A stretch of DNA of 46,682 bases from a bacterium (GCA_012517375.1 JAAYVC010000027.1:1-46682); one strand, 5' to 3'; shown: positions 1-8,808, counted from the first letter of the stretch. Notes: generated by a model not told the origin, from the letters alone. A program made the numbers and translations.

Positions 1-111
1 AACACGAGCCACCTTCACTGGTCAACACGCGGTATGCCTTCGGGTTTATACTTCGCGAAGTTCAAATCTCCGACGTACTCGTCGAGTGATAAGTTCCTGG
101 TAATTCACTAA
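1..111 (+). CDS. C-terminal tail of a secreted sorting-domain protein (partial)
   Basis: An open frame runs in from the window edge for 36 codons and ends at TAA. Its end contains GMPSGLYFAKF followed by KFLVIH. This is the last two strands of the Por/T9SS type-A C-terminal sorting domain: a G-(V/L)-YF-x-(K/R) strand, a polar turn, then a basic-hydrophobic final strand. The same tail pattern closes the genes at 200 and 7358. Only the tail is in the window, so the function of the passenger domain cannot be told. It converges on the next gene, and two hairpins separate them. Confidence 0.6.
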   Translation, partial: NTSHLHWSTRGMPSGLYFAKFKSPTYSSSDKFLVIH

Positions 112-122
112 GGTGTTCATCA

Positions 123-178
123 AAAACCTCTCCAAGGTTTTGAGGAACAAAATAGTTGAGGGGCGCTAAGCGTCCCTC
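123..178. terminator. two hairpins between convergent genes
   Basis: The first hairpin has 7-bp arms, AAAACCT and AGGTTTT (123-129 and 135-141). The second has 9-bp arms, GAGGGGCGC and GCGTCCCTC, around a TAA loop (158-178, one G-T pair) and is followed on the + strand by TTAATTTTAT. They sit between a + strand gene end and a - strand gene end, which fits a bidirectional terminator region. Confidence 0.6.
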
Positions 179-199
179 TTAATTTTATCTGTTTGAATG

Positions 200-3100
200 T
201 TACTTCAAAAGCACTGCCTTGCGGCTTGCGTTGAAGTCCTTTGTAGCCATTCGAACGAAGTAGACTCCGAATGCCAGCGGTCTAGCCTGGTTGTCCTTTC
301 CGTCCCAGTTGACGCTGTGCACGCCAGCCGCAACCGGTCCGTTGACAAGCGTGCGAACCTCGCGGCCCGTTACATCGTACACCTTCAATGTCACAGGCTC
401 GGCTAAAGGTATGGCAAAGCTTATGGTAGCGGTTTTCGTGAACGGGTTAGGCATCACGTTATCGAGTCTGAACTCGAGAGGCTTAGGACCGGAAGTTTCT
501 TCCTCTCCTCTCGAGTAGTAGCCTTGAGTGGAGCCGTCGGACTCGTATAGTATGAGCCTTGCAAGCGTGGCGTCCGTGCCCGTTATCTTTACCCTCATCG
601 TAGTGTCGCCAGACTCTATCACGAAGTTGTAGCGGGTCAGCGAGCTGTCAGAAACGATTACCGTGTCCGTGTCGCTGCCCACGCTCACGACAAAGCTCTT
701 TGTCGCGTTCGTGTCGTCGTAGAAGAACTCCAGTGCAAGGTTGTAGTCCATGGATGCGTCGAGGCCGTCAAGGGTGTAGATCAGGGAGTCCACTCCCCAG
801 TCAACCTTGTAGGCTCCGAAGTCGCGTGTAGAGCTCCTGTATGTCGTGTATGGGGTAGCCTCTGCGCCGCATTCGAAGTATATCACGGGTAGGATGTCGT
901 CGCATTCGGAGCGATGGCTCGTCACGTAGTAGTTCGAACCCGAAAGGGCTGTCCATTCAAAAGCAAGATGTTTACTTGATAACCTTGAAAGATAGACGTG
1001 CGGGTTGTATACGGAATCTGCCATCTCTTCTGTCGCAGTCGTTTTGAACAAGGGGTTGTAGGTGACGAGTTTTGCCTTGTTGTCCTGTGTGCTGATTAGG
1101 GTGTATACGCCTGAGGAGGTCGTTATGCCCTTTACCGAACCCTTGAATAGGGTGTCTGTGCCGCGCCAGAACGTGTCGCCCACGCACCGCCACTTGCGAA
1201 GAACTATGCTGTCAGACGGAGTACGCTTAGCATAGGTCAGATACACGTTGCCTTCCGTTATGTCTATAGCAGGCCAGGCGAGCGCAGAATCGCTTACGGT
1301 ATCCACTTCTGCAATGCTTCCTATCCTGGAGACAAAGATGTTCTTGTTGCCGTATACGAAAGAAAGGTATAGGTTATCGTCATCATCTACAGCCATTGCA
1401 GGTGCGCAGTATATCGGTGAAAGCGATGCGCCTGTCATGCCGTAAAGGGTGTCTATCTTGATTCCGGAACCGCCAGCTGTCTTGTGGAAGTTGAGAAGAG
1501 CAATGGAGTTTAAAGTAGAAGGGCTATTACCCTTAGCAATAAAAGCACTGGTATAAGAAGTATCATCCATTGATATAACTCTGGGTTCAGATATGATCTG
1601 AGCCCATGATCCACGCGCTGCTACTAGTGGATTGAAAGAAGGAGCATATACATTACGCTGGTAAAGAGACTGATCACTAGTTGATGCATTTACCCACGAG
1701 ATGACGGCTGTGTCGTTAACCATACCCACTGACGGGTAACTGCCCGTGGCAGCTATCGTAATAGAAGTGTCCCACTCGTTGCCGTCGTCTGACTCCGAAT
1801 ATATCACGTTGCCCGATGAGTTCGTGAATACCATGCACTCCTTTGAGGAGCCCGCAACCTGCTTGCCAGACGTGTACGCGGTCGAGTTGATGCTTCCCGA
1901 GCCATTTGCGATTGAGTACTGGTGCTCGGAGAAGCCGTAGAATGAATCGTTCTCGACGTGTACCCAGTAACGGAACACGAGCGAAGGCGTGGGTTTGTTG
2001 GGGACTCGACTCCAGGTATAGGAACCTTTGTATCCCGTATAGACTATTGTATCGGTATCTACCATCTCGGTCCTTATCGTGCCATAAGTGCCGTCTCTGT
2101 CCGGGTCAATATCCGAAACAAGACGGGTGAAGGTCGCGCCGCCGTTCACCGAGTAGTCTATATCCAGTCCGTCAGGCGATGAGCCTTCTTCGCATATAAC
2201 TCCCCAGGGTATTGTTCCGCTCCCGCCTGGTACATAGGGAGGGGGACAGCTTAACTTCGGATCATCAGGCATAGGGTCCCATGGCGCAGTAGGCAATATC
2301 GAAAAGCCAGCACTCTGGCCATAACCGAGGACGACATCGTCCGTGTAATTATAAGGTGTTCCTTTGTTATCGTATGCATATACGCGTACGAAAGCCGTAT
2401 GGTTGTAGTTCTGCTCGTTCGAGGGAACCGCCCAAACCTGTTCACGTTTAGAGTATGGAGCCACAGGGCTAGGCGATACGTACTTCCATGTGCCGCTCAA
2501 ACCATTGCTCGTGTACTTTAGAACGAAATAGATGTTTTCAGGAGGGTTATTTTTGTTGCTGTATGTCCATTTGATGGGATGATTGTAGCCGGCACTGACA
2601 TTCTCCCTGTGCGGCTCTGTTACGGTAAGCGATGGTATCTGACCGCCACCCGGGTCTCCTATTCCGAAAACAGGACCTGACAGGATAGCACCACTATCAC
2701 CATCCCAAGAGGGAATCGAGTAGTGACTCCATTGAACAGCTATCAACTTCTGTGCAGTTCTTCCTGAAAACACGTCTTCGTAGTCATAATGCATATTGCG
2801 CGTAAAGCTTTCCCATTCATTAAGACAAGTTCCAGAAGTCCCCATATCTACATAACCCGGTTGGGTCCAAAGGTCGCTGTTATTGCGGCAATAATGCATC
2901 CAGTTTGTATCGTCTTGATCGTCGACAATCAATAGTGACAACCTCGCAGCAACAGCCTTGTCGCACTGTGACCAGCTTACTATAAGGTTTTCGGTAACAG
3001 GTCCTGTTAGGCTTACGTTTACTTCCTTGCGCATGCTGGGCCACGGATCCAGAGCTGTACTTCCAGACCCTCCGTTGTTATCAACCTTAAAGTCAACATT

Positions 3101-4354
3101 GCCTAGGCCGTCGCCTGACCAGCGGATGTCAGCGTTTGCGTCGCCGCCCCAGCAGTCTATGTACCACTCGTTCAAGTTCGGGTAATTCTTACTGATTACC
3201 ATATTGTCAACATAGCATTTGAAATCGCCTTCTTCATCGGCAATGCTGTCGGCATAACACATGACTAGATCAGTAAGCTCATATCCGCTTGCCGGGGTAA
3301 TGTTGTAGATCATATCAACCCATTGTCCTTTTGGGAAGCTCATGTAGTCTGGAGCCATGCGTGTTCCAAAACGGTCAATACAGTATCCATAATCGTCGTC
3401 GAAAAGCCGTGAAAGCCAGCCGTCAGGTTCTGATGCTTTTGCGCTCTTGCCATCGAAGGCGACTCTCGCCACGGTTCTGTTGTTGTAGGTGGGGCAATCC
3501 TTAACGTAGAGCTTGGCGTAAAGGAACAGCGGTTTTGAGTCGAATGTTTTCTGGACGTCGACGATCTTTCGGTAAAGGCATTCACCATAAGGGGATTCGC
3601 TGTCTTCATTACGGTCGGTTCCTGAAAACTTGAAACAGTAAAGATAACCGCCGGATGGTGGTGTAATTCCCTCCTCCGTGTATTCTACAGTTCTTGCAAT
3701 AGGCAATCTTACACCCTCTCGGGAACTGGCTCGGTATGCCCAAGGCATATTGACGTAGGGGTAGTCGAATGGAGGTTCAAAACTCGCAACGTCGGAGGAA
3801 AGATTATTATAACTCCAAGTTTCATGGTAAACAACAGTTGCATGGTAAGGAGCAAACTTATTTGGATCGCATGGTGCCCAGGTTGTTGTGGGGAGATTGT
3901 AGAAGAATAGCCCGTCTTTTTTCTTTTTGAGAAAATAGAAATAAGTAGTCATCGTAACAGAGTTAGTCCCTTGCGAACGTCCAATATACTCCCTTGCGTT
4001 GTTTGGAGAAGTATAGTTGTAACCAGTTACATTCATCCATGCTATTGGTGGATTACTCTGGAATGAAGCTCTTCCTGTAGTTACTTCAAGTTTGTATACA
4101 TCAGCCTTGTAAGTTCCGGAAGGGTATTTTGTTTCGTCCGGGCTAGGAGGAGATGTAAATTCAACCTCTACATCGGTGTCGACTTGAGATAGGTAAGGAC
4201 CGGGATAACTGGTCTTAGATAGGTAGTAAGGTGGAATGACCCATTGGCATGCTTTTTCGGCATCTACGCATCCATAACCAGTGTAAGTATCCCATCCTGA
4301 GCTTGCAGGTGATGCTGTGATATCTCTTGCGGAAAGTTTGAGCAGCCATGCCAT
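200..4354 (-). CDS. Large secreted S8 protease, C-terminal part after a frameshift, with sorting domain
   Basis: This frame carries the rest of the subtilase whose N-terminal part is the next gene. It opens with LLKLSARDI and GYGCVDA, the last helix and final motif of a subtilisin domain, so it is not an independent protein. About 1,250 residues of beta-rich passenger follow (Ig/fibronectin-like stretches, a region of Trp/Tyr-rich sheets). The last ~95 residues form a FlgD/T9SS type-A domain with NPF, VYDVTGREV, a GKDN turn, GVYFVRM and a basic KAVLLK end. The protein is probably exported and anchored or released by a sorting system. The ATG at 4354 is only the first Met in this frame; the frame is open back to about 4366, where it should join the upstream reading frame. 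The joined protein is about 1,800 aa. Confidence 0.8.
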   Translation of the reverse strand: MAWLLKLSARDITASPASSGWDTYTGYGCVDAEKACQWVIPPYYLSKTSYPGPYLSQVDTDVEVEFTSPPSPDETKYPSGTYKADVYKLEVTTGRASFQSNPPIAWMNVTGYNYTSPNNAREYIGRSQGTNSVTMTTYFYFLKKKKDGLFFYNLPTTTWAPCDPNKFAPYHATVVYHETWSYNNLSSDVASFEPPFDYPYVNMPWAYRASSREGVRLPIARTVEYTEEGITPPSGGYLYCFKFSGTDRNEDSESPYGECLYRKIVDVQKTFDSKPLFLYAKLYVKDCPTYNNRTVARVAFDGKSAKASEPDGWLSRLFDDDYGYCIDRFGTRMAPDYMSFPKGQWVDMIYNITPASGYELTDLVMCYADSIADEEGDFKCYVDNMVISKNYPNLNEWYIDCWGGDANADIRWSGDGLGNVDFKVDNNGGSGSTALDPWPSMRKEVNVSLTGPVTENLIVSWSQCDKAVAARLSLLIVDDQDDTNWMHYCRNNSDLWTQPGYVDMGTSGTCLNEWESFTRNMHYDYEDVFSGRTAQKLIAVQWSHYSIPSWDGDSGAILSGPVFGIGDPGGGQIPSLTVTEPHRENVSAGYNHPIKWTYSNKNNPPENIYFVLKYTSNGLSGTWKYVSPSPVAPYSKREQVWAVPSNEQNYNHTAFVRVYAYDNKGTPYNYTDDVVLGYGQSAGFSILPTAPWDPMPDDPKLSCPPPYVPGGSGTIPWGVICEEGSSPDGLDIDYSVNGGATFTRLVSDIDPDRDGTYGTIRTEMVDTDTIVYTGYKGSYTWSRVPNKPTPSLVFRYWVHVENDSFYGFSEHQYSIANGSGSINSTAYTSGKQVAGSSKECMVFTNSSGNVIYSESDDGNEWDTSITIAATGSYPSVGMVNDTAVISWVNASTSDQSLYQRNVYAPSFNPLVAARGSWAQIISEPRVISMDDTSYTSAFIAKGNSPSTLNSIALLNFHKTAGGSGIKIDTLYGMTGASLSPIYCAPAMAVDDDDNLYLSFVYGNKNIFVSRIGSIAEVDTVSDSALAWPAIDITEGNVYLTYAKRTPSDSIVLRKWRCVGDTFWRGTDTLFKGSVKGITTSSGVYTLISTQDNKAKLVTYNPLFKTTATEEMADSVYNPHVYLSRLSSKHLAFEWTALSGSNYYVTSHRSECDDILPVIYFECGAEATPYTTYRSSTRDFGAYKVDWGVDSLIYTLDGLDASMDYNLALEFFYDDTNATKSFVVSVGSDTDTVIVSDSSLTRYNFVIESGDTTMRVKITGTDATLARLILYESDGSTQGYYSRGEEETSGPKPLEFRLDNVMPNPFTKTATISFAIPLAEPVTLKVYDVTGREVRTLVNGPVAAGVHSVNWDGKDNQARPLAFGVYFVRMATKDFNASRKAVLLK

Positions 4355-5622
4355 ATCCCACAGGGTTCAACAAGTGGATTAAGGTCCTTAAGAAGAGCGC
4401 AGACGCCGGATACTATCGGTGCGCCAAAAGAGGTTCCACCCTCATAAACATAATCGTTATCGTTTGGAGGATCGTCTAAAGTCCATTCAGTTGTGTACAC
4501 GAGATCAAGTGGGTTGCTCGACTCTCCAGCCGGGGCGCAGACGCTTGTGTTCGAGTGAGGTATTCCATAACTACAAGGAACACCGTTGCTTTTTAGACCG
4601 GCCACAGATAAAACGGAGTTGCGAAAATGATCTAACGATGGACCGGGCTGGTAATCTGTTTCACCTGCCGTAACAACCAAGGAACCATTATTATAGGCAT
4701 AAATACAAGCGTCCTCAAGAACTTGATAGTAATAGGGAAAACCCCAACTCGCATTAATAACAGGATCACCTCTGTCAGAGCAATGCCTAATAACTTTGGC
4801 GGCGTCAGCAGCCATAGCTTGAAATTCATCTTCAGGGCCCCAAGTGTCCCACTTTCCACTGTACAAGGTTGCTAAAGGGGCCACACCGGAGATTCCAAGC
4901 CCATCACCGTATGTGCCGTTGTTCTGCTCAGCGGCGATAATTCCTGCAACCCTGGTTCCGTGCTGAGCCGCAGGTGTTACTTCAGCCCAATTCTGATTCT
5001 TGTATTTGACTTTTCCTAATGCATTTAGCTCCCAATGGGTGTTGTCGATGCCGCAATCGGTCACGCCAATCTCTATGTTCCTGTTCGCGAGAGAGTACTC
5101 CCAGGCTTTTGTCAAACGGATATCCTCATTGGTCACCCAATTTGCGTAATCGCCGGTGTTCTTAAAAGGCCACTGTCTCCAGAATTCAGGATCATCGGGT
5201 ATATACTCCCTAAGACCTACGGTTGAATTTTTTTGAACCGATATAACCTGGCTCAAAATCGTATCGAGTTCTCCTAGCGCGGAATCCCTCTCACTAGTGC
5301 TGGAAAAACCAATCACGAATAAAGCCGTAAGGTCTGGGAATCTCAGAGTGTCATCGCCTGATATGGTTATTGTATCTGCAGGGTTGAATGAAGGCTCGGA
5401 CACTCCACGTAAAACGTAGTCTGCTCCTAATTGAGAAAGGATTGTTTTTACGGTATCGGGTGCAGTGAGCTGGCCTATTGTACAGCTATCGAGCCCGGAA
5501 GGCATGAAGACTGTTGAGCTTCTAAAATGAAGCAATAGTTCCTTTTCAGGTGTAAGAGCCTGACCAATGACAAAGAAAAGCGCAAAAGCCAGACATAGCT
5601 TTTGTAGGGTTATACTTTTCAC
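4264..5622 (-). CDS. Subtilisin-like (S8) serine protease, N-terminal part, interrupted by a frameshift
   Basis: Residues 1-22 are a signal peptide. The S8 catalytic domain follows a prodomain-like region: Asp189 in VTDCGID, His221 in HGTRVAGI, the oxyanion Asn290 in INASWG and Ser398 in GGTSFGAP. The order and spacing are those of an active subtilase. After NPLVEP (residue 420) the frame loses similarity. Adding one C to the CCC run at 4363-4365 restores EPLWDMAWLLKLSA and joins the gene to the downstream frame, so residues after 420 here are read out of frame. The start is GTG with GGAG five bases upstream. The gene follows the lipoprotein gene by 80 bp and probably shares its promoter. The frameshift may be an assembly or sequencing error or a real mutation; no slippery heptamer is visible. 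Confidence 0.85.
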   Translation of the reverse strand: MKSITLQKLCLAFALFFVIGQALTPEKELLLHFRSSTVFMPSGLDSCTIGQLTAPDTVKTILSQLGADYVLRGVSEPSFNPADTITISGDDTLRFPDLTALFVIGFSSTSERDSALGELDTILSQVISVQKNSTVGLREYIPDDPEFWRQWPFKNTGDYANWVTNEDIRLTKAWEYSLANRNIEIGVTDCGIDNTHWELNALGKVKYKNQNWAEVTPAAQHGTRVAGIIAAEQNNGTYGDGLGISGVAPLATLYSGKWDTWGPEDEFQAMAADAAKVIRHCSDRGDPVINASWGFPYYYQVLEDACIYAYNNGSLVVTAGETDYQPGPSLDHFRNSVLSVAGLKSNGVPCSYGIPHSNTSVCAPAGESSNPLDLVYTTEWTLDDPPNDNDYVYEGGTSFGAPIVSGVCALLKDLNPLVEPCGIWHGCSNFPQEISQHHLQAQDGILTLVMDA

Positions 5623-5702
5623 AATTACTCCATGTTTTTTATTTTGTTTTACGGGTTCTTGTTGTTTGAGGATTACCTCCTTTCCCTTTTTTTAGGTTGT
5701 TG

Positions 5703-6764
5703 CTAGTTGTATAGAACCTCTTTCATTATACCTATTTCAAATCCTTGCCACCCAGCTTGATCTCTGAAGACTTTATAAACAATTGAGTTGCCATCCGGTG
5801 AGAACTCTGGGGAATTCACTGATTGATATTCAGTATATTTGGTATCCCTGGGTGTTGCATCCAACATCGTCATCGTATCCGCCAAAACGTCCAGAAGCAT
5901 TATCTGCTCTGATGTTCTTTTAATCAAAGAATCTGCAGGTTGGCATCCCGTAAAGGCAATGTAGCGGGGATCTGTTTGGTTGACAGTACAATCTGAATAA
6001 TGATTGCAGTCTTTTATCGGAAGCCCCGTTCTCGAATTGCTAGTAAAGGAAAATATGGTATCCATTACTACTACTGCTGTATCGCCAGGAAACAGATCGA
6101 AATTCAAAGGGAAGCTTCTTACCTCAAAGTTGTGAGCTAGTATAAGCTCATATTGGCCAGAATTCAAGTTATACCTGCGCAAGCCCTCATAAGGGAAAAT
6201 CACATAAATAATGCTGTCACTGACCTTCGAGAAATGTGCATAAACATCAGATTCATAGGTGTGAATGGTATCTATTATCTCGCCTTCAAGATCCGTAATC
6301 ACAAGCATATCCGCTCCCCAGGAAATGTTACCATCCTCCATGGTCTCTTTTTCCCAGTAAGCCAGTCTGTTTCCAACCGGTGCGACCTCGCAAAGCAGGG
6401 AACTGCCCTTTACCCTTTTAACTACTTCGACTCCCTTACCTTCAGGGTCTGTCCGGCATATCGCCTGTACAATGTTCGTGTCCTCGAAATTCCAACAGAT
6501 AAAGTAAATGTAATCACCGCCAGGATCCCATTGTGGATTGGAAATTATTGGGTCTTCTAAAGGCATCTCTTCAAGTTCTACTATTATTTCGGGCTTCGAG
6601 GGGCCTGGGAAAATAGAACATGAAAAAATCGTCATTGCGGGAAGAAAAAAAAATAAGCTAAGCAGTCGTATCCGCTTTTTAAAACATTCTGGACATAATG
6701 ACAAATTTACTTCCAGACCTGTTTGCTTAGGAAATAGCTGTCTCTCACCTACACTCTTATTCAC
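5703..6764 (-). CDS. Lipoprotein with TolB/WD40-like beta-propeller repeats
   Basis: A hydrophobic stretch at residues 33-46 ends in the lipobox IFSC, so Cys49 should be acylated and the protein held in a membrane. The body is beta-rich and has at least two TolB-like blade motifs (PQWDPGGDYIYFI near the start and PEFSPDGNSIVYK near the end). The substrate is unknown. The start is GTG with GAGG four bases upstream. This gives an unusually long, Cys-containing region before the signal peptide; a TTG 20 codons later with GGAAG upstream is a possible alternative start. It is the first gene of a probable two-gene unit with the S8 protease, behind a strong promoter. Confidence 0.7.
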   Translation of the reverse strand: MNKSVGERQLFPKQTGLEVNLSLCPECFKKRIRLLSLFFFLPAMTIFSCSIFPGPSKPEIIVELEEMPLEDPIISNPQWDPGGDYIYFICWNFEDTNIVQAICRTDPEGKGVEVVKRVKGSSLLCEVAPVGNRLAYWEKETMEDGNISWGADMLVITDLEGEIIDTIHTYESDVYAHFSKVSDSIIYVIFPYEGLRRYNLNSGQYELILAHNFEVRSFPLNFDLFPGDTAVVVMDTIFSFTSNSRTGLPIKDCNHYSDCTVNQTDPRYIAFTGCQPADSLIKRTSEQIMLLDVLADTMTMLDATPRDTKYTEYQSVNSPEFSPDGNSIVYKVFRDQAGWQGFEIGIMKEVLYN

Positions 6765-6834
6765 TCTTCCTCTATGAATCCATTATCTAATTATTCACTC
6801 CCCTTCAGAAACACTTTTCACTCTGCAACGATAA

Positions 6835-6862
6835 ATTATATCAAAAATCCAATTCTTGTCAA
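6835..6862 (-). promoter_or_regulatory. sigma-70-type promoter of the lipoprotein/protease unit
   Basis: On the - strand TTGACA is followed by 16 bp and a perfect TATAAT. The predicted start of transcription lies about 64 nt before the GTG start of the lipoprotein gene. Both hexamers match consensus. Confidence 0.8.
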
Positions 6863-6923
6863 GTAGTTATTGCAACTTAATAATCTCAAACCTAAAGAGG
6901 TTTTCTAATGAATCTCTCTCTCT

Positions 6924-6952
6924 TGCCCTAATCCTGCCCTAAAAATGCCCTA
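6924..6952. repeat. three direct heptamers at 11-bp period
   Basis: TGCCCTA occurs three times with starts at 6924, 6935 and 6946, separated by 4-bp spacers. On the - strand it reads TAGGGCA-N4, repeated. The array lies 62-90 bp upstream of the -35 box of the lipoprotein/protease promoter, on one face of the helix. OmpR/PhoB-family regulators bind 7+4 bp direct repeats of this design, so it is a candidate activator site. Confidence 0.6.
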
Positions 6953-7015
6953 ACTGATAGCGATTTGTGGATTTAAGTAAACGCACGTCTTCACAAATGG
7001 GTATATAGGCTTACG

Positions 7016-7035
7016 AGCCTCAAATGAGGCTTTTT
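7016..7035 (+). terminator. rho-independent terminator, orphan
   Basis: AGCCTC-AAAT-GAGGCT is followed by a T tract on the + strand. No + strand gene precedes it within the window, so it may be left over from a lost gene in this 578-bp gap (6780-7357). Apart from the truncated tRNA, promoters, repeats and hairpins listed here, I see nothing in the gap. Confidence 0.5.
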
Positions 7036-7118
7036 ATAAGCTCAAAAACTACGCTGCTTAAGTGTATGGTTAAGTTCTATTGACTTCGTGGAAACGGGCT
7101 AAAATGCGTCAGTTAGCT

Positions 7119-7157
7119 TTAGAAATCCGATGCTCTATCCTACTGAGCTACGGGCGC
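7119..7157 (-). pseudogene. truncated tRNA-Arg(UCU), 5' half only
   Basis: On the - strand the sequence folds as the first 38-39 nt of a tRNA: acceptor strand GCGCCCG, TA, D arm GCTC/GAGC with loop AGTAGGATA, then TCGGA and the anticodon loop TTTCTAA (anticodon TCT, Arg). The next five bases are AGCTA rather than the TCCGA needed to close the stem. No T arm (GGTTCGA) or CGGGCGC acceptor strand follows down to 6780. The break falls exactly at the 3' edge of the anticodon loop. A good promoter precedes the half gene. It could be the scar of an integration or deletion event, or a tRNA split by an insertion whose other half is outside the window. Confidence 0.65.
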
Positions 7158-7197
7158 TTATGTGAGTGCAAAGCTTAAGCTTCTTCTCAAGTAGGAT

Positions 7198-7225
7198 ATT
7201 TTACTCCGCGCAGTGTAGTTGTCAA
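7198..7225 (-). promoter_or_regulatory. promoter of the truncated tRNA
   Basis: TTGACA-N16-TAAAAT on the - strand, about 40 bp before the first base of the tRNA half. The spacing is normal for a tRNA promoter, which suggests the gene was once functional. Confidence 0.65.
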
Positions 7226-7285
7226 GATAAGGTCAGGATTAAAGAAACGTAGCCACATTTTATGGTCAAATACTCCCCAAAAGTA

Positions 7286-7355
7286 GCGGCTGGAAGCCGC
7301 ATTGGCCGAACGAGCGCTCGAAGCGAGCTTTTGAAGTTTGCCTCTGGCAAACTTC
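7286..7355. repeat. three consecutive triloop hairpins
   Basis: GCGGCT-GGA-AGCCGC, GCTCG-AAG-CGAGC and GAAGTTTGCC-TCT-GGCAAACTTC follow each other within 70 bp, just after the stop codon of the next gene. Each has a 3-nt loop and perfect arms. The last one probably protects or terminates the mRNA of the gene at 7358. Confidence 0.55.
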
Positions 7356-7357
7356 TT

Positions 7358-8599
7358 CTAACGCAAAACCACCGCCTTCTTCGTTACCGACGTCTTCCCG
7401 CTCTCCAACTTTACAAAGTATACCCCGGACGAAAGCCCTGCCTTCATCGCCACTTGCCCCTCGCCCTGGACGCAGAGCGATTCAATCCTTCTGCCCGAAG
7501 GATCGTAAAGGCTAATGGTTCCCTGTTCACCTGAGGGGATTGAATAGCGGATTGAGGAGAGTGCAGTAATCTCAAGCTGGATGGCGGAGGGGGTCTCGGC
7601 AATCCCCGAGCCGTAGAGGGTTTTGGACATCTCGTCATCTTCGTCGGACTCGTCCGGGTCCATGATGGTGCGAACGATTAGGGTGTAGTTCGAGGCATCA
7701 GGAGGGGTAAACTCCTTGAAGGATAACGTATCCTCGGTATCGGCGGGAAGGGAGTAAGGTAATGTATCGGCATATACTATGGTTTCGGCTTTCCTAATCT
7801 CCGCAATCACGAGAAAGGTGTCAGCCGCTTTACGGCCAAAGTTCTTAATCCGGGCTGTAGGTGTGTAGCCGGTCGCCTTCCAGACCGAATCGCCGGAAAG
7901 TATACCCTTAATACCAACGTCGTAGTCCGCGTAGCCGTTGAGGCTAATATCGTCCCAATAAACCTTCTCGCCTTGCCAGGGTATATCAACCCTGTGCCCC
8001 TCGACCCATAAAACAACACTATCAAGGCTTGCGTCAAGTGGAATGTAAGGAGCTTTATCAATTATTTCTTCCTTGATGTTTCTTTTAAACGAATGCCAGA
8101 GGGTATCAGTCGGGAAATTGATTATTTCAAGGAATGCGAGATGAGGAACATTGCCGATAGGGATCCTCGGCAATCGGAACAAATATCCAACTTCCCAGTA
8201 ATTGGGATTCCCCGCATTCACATAAAGAAGAGCCATGGCTATACATGTTTTAGAAGTATCATGTTCGAATGGCTCTACAGAGAATTGAAAGCACAATGTG
8301 TCAAGGTCTTCTAACGTTTTTCCGGGATAGAATCCCTGCGTAAGGAATGCGTCCTCGACATACGGCACACCGGGTTGTTCAGGTACGGTACGAGTGTCGC
8401 CAGAACCAGAAAAATCGCCTGTAAAAGCCTTATCTGGATCATGGCGATTAGCTACTGCCACACTTGTAATTCCGTAGGTTTTGGTGTATGTATGCCACAC
8501 GTCGCTGTCCTTCTCGAATCCTGCGTCCTTTACAAGATTCACTTTCTCCAATGCAAGGAGCATCAAGGGCACTACGAAAACAACAGAAAACTTCCTCAC
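7358..8599 (-). CDS. Secreted protein with C-terminal sorting domain
   Basis: The protein has an N-terminal signal peptide (about residues 1-17). A carbohydrate-binding-module-like beta sandwich follows (NLVKDAGFEKDSD at the start and WDDISLNGYADYD near residue 225, the pattern of CBM-type jelly rolls). A CARDB/Ig-like region comes next (ARIKNFGRKAADTF). The last ~75 residues are a Por/T9SS type-A tail with LYDPSGRRI, GVYFVKLESG and KKAVVLR. No enzyme motif is visible. The start is GTG with AAGGAGG six bases upstream. It stands alone, with its own promoter and a hairpin cluster after the stop. Confidence 0.75.
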   Translation of the reverse strand: MRKFSVVFVVPLMLLALEKVNLVKDAGFEKDSDVWHTYTKTYGITSVAVANRHDPDKAFTGDFSGSGDTRTVPEQPGVPYVEDAFLTQGFYPGKTLEDLDTLCFQFSVEPFEHDTSKTCIAMALLYVNAGNPNYWEVGYLFRLPRIPIGNVPHLAFLEIINFPTDTLWHSFKRNIKEEIIDKAPYIPLDASLDSVVLWVEGHRVDIPWQGEKVYWDDISLNGYADYDVGIKGILSGDSVWKATGYTPTARIKNFGRKAADTFLVIAEIRKAETIVYADTLPYSLPADTEDTLSFKEFTPPDASNYTLIVRTIMDPDESDEDDEMSKTLYGSGIAETPSAIQLEITALSSIRYSIPSGEQGTISLYDPSGRRIESLCVQGEGQVAMKAGLSSGVYFVKLESGKTSVTKKAVVLR

Positions 8600-8629
8600 T
8601 GTGTCCTCCTTATAGAGTGATTAGATAAT

Positions 8630-8657
8630 ATCCTATTCCCCTTTAGAAATTTGTCAA
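8630..8657 (-). promoter_or_regulatory. promoter of the sorting-domain gene
   Basis: TTGACA-N16-TAGGAT on the - strand, about 30 bp before the start codon. An overlapping TATTAT lies slightly downstream, so the exact -10 is uncertain. Confidence 0.5.
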
Positions 8658-8754
8658 GAAGCGCGTTGAAGGCTGATACAGGTTAAGAAACGGTCTGCGG
8701 GTGCAACAAGACCCAGGTGCAATACCTTACCCCCACGTCTAATCCGCAAAGAAT

Positions 8755-8778
8755 GGAGGCGGGCTTGCGCCCGCCTCC
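8755..8778 (-). terminator. terminator of the small secreted protein gene
   Basis: GGAGGCGGGC and GCCCGCCTCC form a perfect 10-bp stem. Read on the - strand it has a GCAA tetraloop and is followed by ATTCTTTG. It lies about 30 bp after the stop codon. Confidence 0.65.
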
Positions 8779-8808
8779 CCTGGTACGTGCATTATCCCGT
8801 GAATCTAG

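Noticed and set aside
972-1193. Short - strand frame inside the large sorting-domain protein
   Set aside because: It is a shadow in another frame of a gene with continuous domain-like sequence and lacks a ribosome site.
6924-6952. CRISPR-like array
   Set aside because: Units of 7 bp with 4-bp spacers are far too short; no cas genes. The same holds for 46582-46658.
7119-7157. tRNA interrupted by a group I intron
   Set aside because: No 3' half follows within the rest of the gap and no intron core is seen; truncation is simpler.
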